Of a DNA stretch of 30,500 bases, positions 1 to 13,157 are shown in pieces. The notes under the pieces were generated by a model that was not told the DNA's origin, made no database searches, and worked only from the letters and a program-made list of their open reading frames with translations. The stretch lies in contig JACVTC010000032.1 of the NCBI GenBank assembly GCA_016946835.1, forward strand, positions 1,144,501-1,175,000, given 5' to 3'. Numbering within the stretch: position 1 is the first letter of the stretch; every line of letters starts with the position of its first letter. This DNA comes from Neocallimastix lanati (nom. inval.) (taxonomy: Eukaryota > Neocallimastigomycota > Neocallimastigomycetes > Neocallimastigales > Neocallimastigaceae). The position numbers were made by a program, and so were the translations under genes.

Positions 1-2492
1 TTTAAAGATTCTCCAATCTCTTTCTTTCATTTCATTCAATGGTTTTTCAGTCCAATGTCTATCATCCCAAGCTGCTTTTCTTTCCTTCTTTTTTTGTTTT
101 TCAAGCAATTGACTACAAAAGATAAATAATTAGAATAAAATAAAATAGCACAAAATAAATGTGTTAAAATAAATTAATGATTAGTTATCATATTTAGTGT
201 GATACAAACCCCGCCCTATCCTTTTCTTCAACATTTCTCCTTCTTTCTAATAAATCATCATAAAATTTGGAACGCTGACGCTTTTGCTCTTTTACATCAA
301 TACCGGCAATCATACCTCTTCCAAATAATAAAACATCATGTTTATGAGCATAGAGAGGATTAATATCATGCGAAGTATCTTCAGAGGCATCCCATTCAAA
401 TACAAATTTCTTTTCATTCATTCTTCGTATTTTTCTTTTTTTACGTTCTCCCCCCATAAACCTTTCCTTTTTTTTTTTTTTTTATTATTTCATTTTATTT
501 TATTAATGCATAAATATATCATTAATATTAACATTTATTATAACAATAAATTTTATATTCTATTATATAATTTATTTAATAATATAAATATTATATAAAT
601 TGAATAATAATTACTCTAATTGCTTGAATTTCTTTTGTCGTTAATTGAAATTCTGAAGAATCTTCATTCATTAATGAATCTCTTCTTCTATCTCTGCTTC
701 TGCTTCTGCTTCTATCTCTATCTCTATCTCTGTATCCACTTCTACTTCTACTTCTACTTCTACTTCTACTTCTACTCCTACTTCTACTTCTACTCCAGCT
801 TCTGTTTCTACTTCTACTCCTACTTCTTTTTCTAGCATTTGCTAAATTTGTTTTTTAAAAATTCATAATACAAAAAGTAACATCAAAGAATAATAATAAA
901 TTTTTTTTATATTATTATTAAAATTAATAATTACTAAATTGAATATAATATAAATGTTGCATAAAATTTATCAATATTATAAATAATAATATTTATTTTT
1001 TCTTATCTTAATTCAATATTTACTTTTTGCAATTTTAAAGAATTCTTCTCTTTCTTTTCTTTCTTCTTCTTGTCTTTTTCTTATTCCTTCAACTTCTTTT
1101 CTTCTTTTTTCTAATGCAATTTTTGCTCGTTCTTCTTTTGTTAGGAATACAGGCTTAGAGATATAAATATAATATTTATATATATAATTTAATTATAACA
1201 TATTCAAAAATTAAAAAAAAATAAAATAAAATATAATTAAAAATAAATTTAAGATGAAAAATTGTTTTAATAAAAATTAAAACAATTTTTCATCTTAAAA
1301 TATATATATATTTAAATATATATATTATATTTAAATATTAAATTAATCAAAAAATTATAAAAGAAAATAAATAAATAAATAATTACCTTATCAATTGTAG
1401 TATTTTCATTTTTCTTACTTAATAATTCCTCAATTGAAATTGGAACTTTTTTTATTTTTGCTGTTACATCTTGATCTTCTTTGGTATTATCATTTGAGGT
1501 TTCAGATTTCTTTTTCTTTTCTCTATCTCTATTTCTCTCTTTGTTTCTTTCTCTTTCTCTTTCTCTTTCTCTATCTCTATCTCTATCTCTATCTCTATTT
1601 CTATCTCTATCTCTATCTCTATCTCTATCTCTATTATCTCTATCTCTTTCTCTATCTCTTTCTCTTTCTCTATCTCTTTCTCTATCTCTTTCTCTTTCTC
1701 TTTCTCTATCCCTATCTCTAACCCTTTCTCTATCCCTATCCCTATCTCTGTCTCTTTCTCTATCTCTGTCTTTATCTCTATCTTTTTCTCTATCTCTATC
1801 TCTATTCCTTTCTCTTTCTCTTTCTCTTTCTTTTTCTCTGTCCCTGTCTCTTTCTCTCTCTCTCTCTCTGTCTCTATCTCTTCCTCTGTCCCTATCTTTG
1901 TCTCTATCTCTGTCTCTATCTCTTTCTTTTTCTTTTTCTCTACTCTTTTCTCTTTCTTTTTCTCTGTCTTTATCTTTATCTCTATCCTTTCTGTCTTTGT
2001 CTTTGTCTTTGTCTTTGCCTTTGCTTCTATCTTTATCTTTGTCTTTGCCTTTATCCTTGTCTTTTTCTTTATCTTTTTCTTTGTCTTTTTTATCACTGTC
2101 CCCTCTATCTATATCTTTTTCTTTATCCCTTTTACTTCTGTCGTTTTCTCTTTCTTTATCTTTTATTTTATCATTATCTTTTAAATCATCTTTTGAATTA
2201 ATTTCCTTTATTTCTTTGTTTAAGCTTTCTTTACTATTAGTTTGATTATAATCAAAGAAATTATATAAAAATTAAATTATAAATTTTTATAATATTAATA
2301 AAATTAGTATTACTAAGATAATACTACAAATTATTAGGTTTATGATTTTCCAATTTAAATTTATAATGATTTAATATTATAAATTATTATACCATTTAAA
2401 AAAATAATAATAATTACAGCTATTAACGATTATATTATTAAATTAAAATAATATTATATTTATTACCTTAATTCCTCCTTCTTTTCAGACAT
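1..2492 (-). CDS. PRP28: PRP28/DDX23-type spliceosomal DEAD-box helicase, N-terminal part (3' end outside the window)
   Basis: Exons: complement(join(1..112, 210..466, 615..841, 1024..1153, 1387..2233, 2467..2492)), 533 codons in frame. Prp28 is the U5 snRNP helicase that helps exchange U1 for U6 at the 5' splice site. Seen: start MSEKKEEL, then a tract of about 220 residues of RD, RE, KD and KE dipeptides (exon 2). The conserved linker follows, with short matches to the DDX23 family such as [56 protein letters not shown] and [14 protein letters not shown]. Exon 4 carries a second tract, of RS dipeptides, between the coiled linker and KEIQAIR. The helicase core should follow exon 6, beyond position 1. 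The ATG at 457 is internal, because exon 4 supplies the conserved residues before it. Junction phases agree throughout. The acceptor before exon 5 (AAG in an A-run, near 467) is the least certain junction. Confidence 0.93.
1248..1299. repeat. Perfect 23-24 bp inverted repeat (hairpin) inside PRP28 intron 2
   Basis: The left arm 1248-1270 is the exact reverse complement of 1277-1299. The core is AAGATGAAAAATTGTTTT. The 6-nt spacer can close one more pair, leaving an AAAA loop. It lies in the intron 1154-1386, between exons 2 and 3 of the PRP28-like gene. The surrounding intron is plain A/T sequence with (TA) runs. Confidence 0.9.
1387..2233 (-). repeat. Coding (CTCTAT/CTCTTT)n hexanucleotide tract encoding the RD/RE/KD domain of the PRP28 homologue
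   Basis: On the plus strand the region about 1500-2160 is a degenerate run of CTCTAT, CTCTTT and CTTTGTC units. Read on the minus strand in the exon phase it gives Arg-Asp, Arg-Glu, Lys-Asp and Lys-Glu pairs with no stop over all 282 codons. Other frames on both strands are also open because of the repeat, but only this one joins the conserved exons. Such tracts mediate protein contacts in spliceosomal proteins; length variation between strains is likely (inference). Confidence 0.9.
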
Positions 2493-3026
2493 TTTAATAA
2501 ATTAATATTATTTTAACATTAATACTAAAATTAAAATTTAAATTCGATATTTTAAATCATCTACTTTAAATTTAAATGAAAGCATAAATACAAAAAATAT
2601 AATTTTTTGATATACTTCTTAAAATAACATTTTTTTATTATTACGCACGTGATTTAATTACATTTTATTTACAAATTTTTCTTTAATTACAAAATTTTAC
2701 AATTAATTATTATCAAATTACAATCATTATTTGTGTTAGAATATGTGAAATATATGAAAAATAAGCTTCAAATGTATTGAAACATATTTTAATTTAAATA
2801 ATGTATAAGCCATAATGTATTACTATAAAAGCATATATTTTGAATAATTAAATGCTAGTAACTCTTTTTCATAAAATATATTAATAAAATTGACATAATT
2901 ATAAACGATATATTTCTGACTCTTTAATGGAATATATATATATATATATATTTTAATATATTTATATAATTTTTTAATCATCATTTTTATTTTATTTCAT
3001 TATCTTAATTTATATTTCATTTTTTT
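2493..3026. other. Intergenic: upstream of PRP28, downstream of the VAC1-like gene
   Basis: This is 534 bp of A/T-rich DNA between two tandem minus-strand genes, with a (TA)n run at about 2933-2951. No supported ORF or RNA gene was seen. It must hold the promoter of the PRP28 homologue and the 3' processing signals of the VAC1-like gene. AATAAA-like and TATA-like strings are too common in this composition to assign. Confidence 0.6.
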
Positions 3027-6046
<3,020 letters not shown>

Positions 6047-6386
6047 TAATAAATTAAATGAAAAAATAAAATAAAATAAAATAAAATAAATAAAAAATAA
6101 AATCTCAATAAAAAAAAAAATTTTTTTCTTTTGTATTTTAAAATTTTTTATATAAAATTAATTTTATTTTTTATTATTTTTTACTTTATATTAATTTATT
6201 AATTTATTAATTAATAATTAAAATTTTCAAAGAATTTTCAATTTTAATTATTAAATAAAACAATAAAAATATTGAAATTTTGATAGTAAATGAGAAATTT
6301 TAAAAAAGTGTAATATACATTTTTATATATTTCTTATTAATTAAAAAATATTTTTTACATAAGTAAAAATAAGTTAAATTTTAACT
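6047..6386. other. Intergenic: VAC1 upstream region and MLH2-like 3' end
   Basis: This is 340 bp of A/T-rich DNA between two tandem minus-strand genes. A short AAAAT-type run at about 6060-6103 lies just upstream of the VAC1 start, followed by a poly-A stretch and mixed A/T. No coding signal or RNA gene was seen. Confidence 0.6.
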
Positions 6387-7835
6387 TTATACTCTAAAAA
6401 TGGATTTTGCGATTAGTTTTTTGCTTTTTGGTGAAATTAAACTTTCATATTTATTAATTGTATCTATGTCATCATTATTACTTCTTGAATTAGTTAATAC
6501 ATAATTTAATGAGAATTTTAAATTTTCTTTAGATACTTTTAGACAAAGAAATGGAGATGATATATCATTTAAAGGAATATTTGGTAAACACCACAATGGA
6601 AGTAGCGACTTTAAATAATTGCAAAGTCTTGGAGGTCTTTGAGAAATATTTAAAGTTTTAGTCTGTACAATTAATGATTTACTTATATATGAAAGACTAT
6701 TTATTATTTCTTTTATGTCATCTAAAGATCCAAAATAATCATATTCACTTGAAATATCAGGCACTCTCCTTACTTCGATTGTATTATTATCTATATATTT
6801 ACATAATTATGAATTAAATTTAATATATGTATTTATAAATATATTTTTATAATAATACAATTATATTTTGAAAATTACATTTATGAAACCATGCCTCATA
6901 ACCATTTAAGGTTATAAATGAGTTTACTAGCTTTTTTACATTTTTATTTTTGGAATCTTCGTAAACAAATGAATTCGATATATTTTCTTCTTCTAATCTA
7001 AATATTAAAAATGAAAAATAAAGAAGAAGTCAATATAAATTTAAAATATTGATATTTAATGCTTCATTTATCATTTACTTTAATTTATAAAATATTGGTG
7101 GTATTTTTTCTTTTGACGGAATTTTTGCGGTTTTCAAAAAGTTTTGATACATCATTAATTCATTAAGTCTAAAAAATATGTTTATAATTTGATTATATTT
7201 AATTTTAATTTAAATAATTTTGAAACAAAATATATATTTTAATATTAATTATTTTTATTTATTATTATAAACTGAATTTATTAATCACCTTCTCCAACTT
7301 CCTATTATTAATTGATTATTCTCTTTTATAACCCAAAATTGATCATATTTATCAAAATTTTCACTTGTAATATCATTTATATCATTATTATTTGTAAGAA
7401 AGCCTATAATTTTCGTATTTTTATTGTAATGCTTATTTTTATTAAGTCTAATTTTACGAAAATTACTACTGCATTTTTTTATATCTATAAATTTTTCTGT
7501 GGTATAGTCAATTGTAGATAAATTCAATCTTCTTCTCTTTATACGTTGCTTTCTTTCTATAATATCTTTTTCTTGTTCTCCTAAAACACTTCTTTTTTGT
7601 ATAAAATTACCTATATCTTCATTTATAAACTTTAAATATGACTTATCGTCACCTGACTTACTTTTATTACTCTTGATTTTATTACTAATTTTGCTTACAT
7701 TTTCTTTATTAACAAGATTAACATTACTATTATGTTGTTCAGAAACTAATTTTATTATTTTCTTTTTTTCGATATTTGATGATTGAGTCTTATTAAGTTC
7801 TGGTATTTCTAAAATATAAAAATAAAAATAAAAAT

Positions 7836-7872
<37 letters not shown>

Positions 7873-10040
7873 AATAAAAAAAGTTAAAAAACAATTTAAA
7901 TTATTAAATCTATTAATTTATTTTACTAGAATTGTTATATTATTACTAAATATTAGAGGTGTATCAATCTCTGGATTATGTAAAGGATAAATTTCATCAG
8001 TTAATTTATCAATTAAATCAATTATTTTTTGAGGATGATGAAACATTATTTTCATTTTGCTTGGTTCAATATTAACTTAATAAAATATAACTATTGTTAG
8101 TTATTTAAATTATAATTAAAAATAAAATTATAATTAATAATATTACTTACTGTCAATCGTATATGATGGTACTGTAATATCTAAAAATACAAAAGGATAT
8201 TTTTTATTACTTAAAATTTCATTATTAGTTAAATTGAGTGATTTTTGTTTTATAAGCTTTAATATTTCTTTAAATGTTGGCATTAAAGATAACTGGATAG
8301 GTCTTTTATTAACATAGAAAAAAATCCTATCAGTAGAAGATCTCCAATATTTTTCGGGATCTTACATAAATATAAATTATATTAATAAAACATATAAAAA
8401 TAAATAATATTAATATCAAGAATAAATCAATAAATAGATAAATGGATAAATAAATAAATAAAATATAATAAAAAATAATGTAATAAAATTTAATAAATAA
8501 AAATAATAAATATTGAAGTAGTAAAAATAAAATAAAATAAAATAAAATAAAATAAAATAAAATAAAATAAAATAAAATAAAATAAAATAAAATAAAATAA
8601 AATAAAATAAAAAAAATAAATAGTAGAATATTAAATATAAAGTACAGATTGAATAAAATAAAATAAAATAAAATAAAATAAAATAAAATAAAATAAAATA
8701 AAATAAATAGTGAAGTAATATAAAAGAGTAAAGTATTAATAAAAATAAAATAAAATAAAATAAAATAAAATAAAATAAAATAAAATAAAATAAAATAAAA
8801 TAAAATAAAATAAAATAAAATAAAATAAAATAAAATAAAATAAAATAAAATAAAATAAAATAAAATAAAATAAAATAAAATAAAATAAAATAAAATAAAA
8901 TAAAATAAAATAAAATAAAATAAAATAAAATAAAATAAAATAAAATAAAATAAAATAAAATAAAATAAAATAAAATAAAATAAAATAAAATAAAATAAAA
9001 TAAAATAAAATAAAATAAAATAAAATAAAATAAAATAAAATAAAATAAAATAAAATAAAATAAAATAAAATAAAATAAAATAAAATAAAATAAAATAAAA
9101 TAAAATAAAATAAAATAAAATAAAATAAAATAAAATAAAATAAAATAAAATAAAATAAAATAAAATAAAATAAAATAAAATAAAATAAAATAAAATAAAA
9201 TAAAATAAAATAAAATAAAATAAAATAAAATAAAATAAAATAAAATAAAATAAAATAAAATAAAATAAAATAAAATAAAATAAAATAAAATAAAATAAAA
9301 TAAAATAAAATAAAATAAAATAAAATAAAATAAAATAAAATAAAATAAAATAAAATAAAATAAAATAAAATAAAATAAAATAAAATAAAATAAAATAAAA
9401 TAAAATAAAATAAAATAAAATAAAATAAAATAAAATAAAATAAAATAAAATAAAATAAAATAAATAAAATAAAATAAAATAAAATAAAATAAAATAAAAT
9501 AAAATAAAATAAAATAAAATAAAATAAAATAAAATAAAATAAAATAAAATAAAATAAAATAAAATAAAATAAAATAAAATAAAATAAAATAAAATAAAAT
9601 AAAATAAAATAAAATAAAATAAAATAAAATAAAATAAAATAAAATAAAAAAAATAAATAGTAGAATATTAAATATAAAGTACAGATTGAATAAAATAAAA
9701 TAAAATAAAATAAAATAAAATAAAATAAAATAAAATAAAATAAAATAAAATAAAATAAAATAAAATAAAATAAAATAAAAATAAAAATAAAAATTACCAA
9801 CACCAGGTTTAAATAAAATTGAATTAATTTCAATATTTTCCACAAAATTTATTTTTTCATTATTTTTTAGTTCAAATTTAGGATCATCATTTTTAATAGC
9901 ATTATTTTCTTTTTCTTCTTTTCCTTCTTTTCCTTCTTCTTCTCTTTTGTCAATATCAAAGATTGGATATTTTTTGGAAATATTACATAACTGTGATGTT
10001 AAATCACTTCCAAATAAATGTTTTATCGAATCCTATTTTT

Positions 10041-10071
<31 letters not shown>

Positions 10072-10995
10072 AATATTATGTTATTAAACAATTTATAATT
10101 TAATTTACCATTGTTGAATTACAAATTATTGAATGCCATTCTACATTGCTATTGTTATAGGTGGCATTAACTTTTCTTTTACTTATTTTATTACTTATAT
10201 TTCCCGAATGTTTGAATGAAAACCTTATATTTGGATATATTAATGCATATGAAGTTAACAATTCTAAAATTGATTTAATGGAATTATTTTTTTGCTTTAA
10301 AGCAGCCTGTTTTCTAACAGGTGTATTATAAAATATTTTAATTATTTGAATTGTAGTACCAAGAGTTGTATTTGTTGGAGTTTCACTTTTATCAATATAA
10401 TATATGAGTTACTTATATTTTCTTATATAAAAATATTTTATATATTATATAAAAACTACCTAATAATATTTCCCATATGGTCAAATTGATATATTTTCCC
10501 TATTATATCATCTTTAGTTCTTGTTTCTATTGAAAAGGATTGAGAAATTGTTGCTATTGAATTCAATGCTAAATTTTCAATTGAAAATATTTTTTAAAAA
10601 AATCATATAAAAATTAATTATATATTATTTAAATGTTGCTTTATTAAAAAAAATATTTATTTATTATATATAATATAAATTAAATTATAAAAAAAACCTT
10701 CTCCTCTAAAGCCGTATGTTGTTACTTTTGAAATGTTTTCAAATGATCCATCTGGTAATTTGGAGGTACAATATCTATTACCAATGTATTGTCTATCATT
10801 TAAAGGTATTCCTATACCATTATCTTTAACAATAATTGAAGTATATCCTCCACCAACCAATTTACATTCTATACTTGTCGAATTTGCATCTATAGAATTT
10901 TCAACTAATTCTTTTATTACTGAAGTTATTGAAGTGATAACTTGTCCAGATGAAATAAATCTAATTGTCTCTTTTGATAAATTTTTTATACTCAT
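6387..10995 (-). CDS. MLH2: MutL homologue, MLH2 / human PMS1 type (accessory mismatch-repair ATPase)
   Basis: Exons: complement(join(6387..6790, 6879..6997, 7079..7168, 7289..7808, 7947..8075, 8151..8360, 9798..10032, 10109..10385, 10460..10568, 10698..10995)), 796 residues, stop TAA. MutL proteins form heterodimers with MLH1 and couple mismatch recognition to repair; the Mlh1-Mlh2 (human MLH1-PMS1) pair is an accessory complex. Seen: all N-terminal GHKL ATPase motifs, namely ELVENSIDAN (29-38, catalytic E29 and Mg-binding N33), DNGIG (58-62) and GFRGEALNSIA (from 95, split by intron 1). Next come TPVRKQAALKQ, FYVNKRPIQ and INIEPSKMKIMFHHP. The middle is low-complexity and Lys-rich. In the C-terminal domain (about 575-796) the endonuclease motif DQHA(X)2E(X)4E of PMS2 and MLH3 is not present; GSWRRLNELMMYQNFLK stands in its place, as in non-catalytic PMS1/MLH2. 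Intron 4 is 1437 bp and almost all repeat. The acceptor of exon 3 (AAAAG) is the weakest. Confidence 0.87.
7812..7879. repeat. AAAAAT/AAAAT run in MLH2 intron 6
   Basis: A short array of AAAAAT, AAAAAAT and AAAAT units lies in the small intron 7809-7946, just before the 3' splice site as read on the minus strand, where it is T-rich. It belongs to the same sequence class as the long array in the neighbouring intron 8361-9797. Confidence 0.85.
8609..8653. repeat. Unique linker in the pentanucleotide array, copy 1
   Basis: This 45-bp segment starts with eight A's and contains AAATAGTAGAATATTAAAT and AAAGTACAGATTGAA. It is identical to 9646-9690. The offset between copies is 1037 bp. Confidence 0.9.
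9646..9690. repeat. Unique linker in the pentanucleotide array, copy 2
   Basis: Exact copy of 8609-8653, including the eight-A run. Both copies are flanked on each side by AAAAT tracts, so the array grew at least once by duplication of a block larger than the 5-bp unit. Confidence 0.9.
10041..10063. repeat. A23 homopolymer (T23 on the coding strand) next to an MLH2 3' splice site
   Basis: On the minus strand this is T23 followed by AAAAATAG and exon 4 (starts at 10032 with DSIKH). It could act as the polypyrimidine tract of the intron 10033-10108. Confidence 0.85.
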
Positions 10996-11571
10996 TTTTG
11001 TAATTATTTAATATATATGAAATTAAAAAATTTTAAATATTCAATTTTTATTATATGCTATTATAGTATAAAGTAAAAATAATAGCATATGATTAATTTA
11101 ATTTATGGAAAAAAAACATATATTTATTAATTATTTTTTAAAATATTAATAATATAAAATTTATTTTTGTAAAAAATTTTTTTTAAAAAAAAATTATAAA
11201 ATTTAAAATTTATTTTCCTTTAATTATAAAAGGAAAATTTTTTTAAAAAAAAAAAGATAAAATAAGAAAAAAAAATATAAATAGATTTGAAATATTTTAT
11301 TAATAACTTTTTTCGTTATTTGTAACAAAAAAATTAGTTTTTAATTTGAAAAAAAACATAAATATATAATTCTAAAAAACAAAATTTTCTTTTTTTTTTT
11401 CTTAATAATAATTATAAAAAATTTTTAAAAATTAGTTGAATTCTATACATATTTTAATATATTAATAATATCGGAATAATAAATAAAAATTTATTTTATA
11501 AAGAAATAAATATAATATAATATTCATTTAATAATTATGTTCTTAGATCTTGTATATAATAATTATTATTA
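10996..11571. promoter_or_regulatory. Shared upstream region of the divergent MLH2-like and dynein genes
   Basis: The region is 576 bp between two start codons pointing away from each other, so both promoters should lie here unless a 5' UTR intron extends further. It is A/T-rich with many A- and T-runs. Two inverted repeats can be seen: 11053-11064 with 11079-11090 (12 bp, core ATGCTATTAT) and 11212-11221 with 11229-11238 (10 bp, ATTTTCCTTT). No ORF or RNA gene was seen. Core promoter motifs cannot be assigned in this composition. Confidence 0.55.
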
Positions 11572-13125
11572 ATGGATTCAAGTTTTAATCAAAATCCTCG
11601 GGTAAATTTAAAAAATTATATATATATATATAAACAATATAAAATGAAAGAAAAAAAATCTAATAAAAAATTCTTTAATAATAGAAATTACTGTATCTAG
11701 GAAAGCGAGGTATATATTCAACATGGGACAAAAATCAATCAATTTCTGTTAATGAAGATGGTGATACAATAAGAGCTGCAATTAAGCGAAATAAAACCTC
11801 AATTAAGAAAAAGACTATTGAGCAATGTATTATAAAATATAATTAATATATATAAATAAGAATATATTTAATAACTTTTAATAATAATCATGAATAATAT
11901 TTTTCAAAAGAAAAACTTTTTCATTTTTTCATTTTTTTGTTTTTGTTTTTTGTTTTTGTTTTATCCTTCTGTTTATAATATGATCCAAAAAAATTAAATT
12001 TTTTTATTTATAACAATATAACCAAAATAATTACTAATTATGAATTTTTAAAACATATTATTCAGATAATGATGTTATTAGTCCATTTCATGAAAAAGGT
12101 AAATATTTTTTATTTAAAAAATCGTAATATTTATAAAAAAAATATATATATATACTTAGTTTAATATATTGTTTTTAGAAAAATTACAACCTATAAATAA
12201 AGCGGAATCGAATAACAAAGAAGGATTCTTAATCCCAAAATCAACTATTAATACTGTTAATACCAATAATAATAATAATAATAATAGTAATAATGATAAT
12301 GGAGCAAATCAGAAAAGTTCAAAATCAAAAAAAAAAGATAAAGAACAATTTCGTACGGCATTAGTAAAAATTATTATGTAATTAAAATTTTATATTTAAT
12401 ATTTATAGTAATATTTTCAATAAGCATTTAACTGAAATATTTAATTAATAAAAGGCAATATCAAGATTCAAATGATATTCAAGATGTTCAACAAAATATT
12501 GAAAAGAAATTAGGTCGTTCAATGTCAAATCAAGAAAAAGATATTATGGTATTTTTATATTATTATATTTTTTATCACAATATATATGAAAAAATGTAAA
12601 TATATAATAATAATATAAATATATAAAAATTTTATCTTTAGCAAAGATATTATTATTATATAACAAATGGAATTGATACATATAATGTTGCAGATATGGA
12701 TAATGAATGGTTATTACATGTTTTAAATTTTATTCCGATGAAATTTAAATTAAATTTAAAAGAAAAACTTAAAGAATTAGCTAATGAAATGAGAAAGGAT
12801 TATAATATGAGCATTAAAAGAGCTATTGGTAAATATATATATATTTGTAAATGAAAATTTTACTAAATAATTAAATGTGTTTTTTAATCTATTAATATTA
12901 TTGATAATATGACTACATTAAATAACAAATATTCCATAGTTGATTTTGTATTAAAAAATCCACATGATAAAGAACAATCTATACCCGAAGAATCAGATAA
13001 TCCTGAAAGTTTTGTTAGGTTTATATTTAAAAAAATATATAAAGAAAAAAAAATAAAATAAAAAGAAAAAATAAAATTAAAAAAAATAAAAAAAAAATAT
13101 AAAAAAATAGAAATCTAAAAAAAAA

Positions 13126-13157
<32 letters not shown>

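Larger units (their letters stand above)
8523..9782. repeat. Long AAAAT (minus strand ATTTT) pentanucleotide array inside an MLH2 intron
   Basis: The array fills most of the intron 8361-9797. There are four tracts: about 8523-8608, 8652-8705, 8741-9645 (about 180 units, one 4-bp unit near 9462) and 9689-9782. Three non-repeat linkers separate them. Read on the minus strand it is open in several frames as a repeated FYFIL peptide, but that is only because ATTTT units contain no stop in that orientation. The flanking MLH2 exons join in phase across it (GTT G | AT CCC). Confidence 0.95.

Noticed and set aside
210-457. Separate small gene starting at ATG 457
   Set aside because: Exon 4 ends in KEIQAIR and joins in phase to ERFMGG, as in DDX23, so the ATG is internal to the PRP28 homologue.
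1464-2245. Ser/Leu-repeat ORF on the plus strand and Glu/Ile/Lys-repeat ORF on the minus strand
   Set aside because: Both are out-of-frame readings of the hexanucleotide tract that encodes the RD/RE domain of the PRP28 homologue.
8416-9845. Two long minus-strand ORFs with a repeated FYFIL peptide
   Set aside because: They arise because ATTTT units carry no stop codon in that orientation. The region is an MLH2 intron bounded by exons that join in phase.
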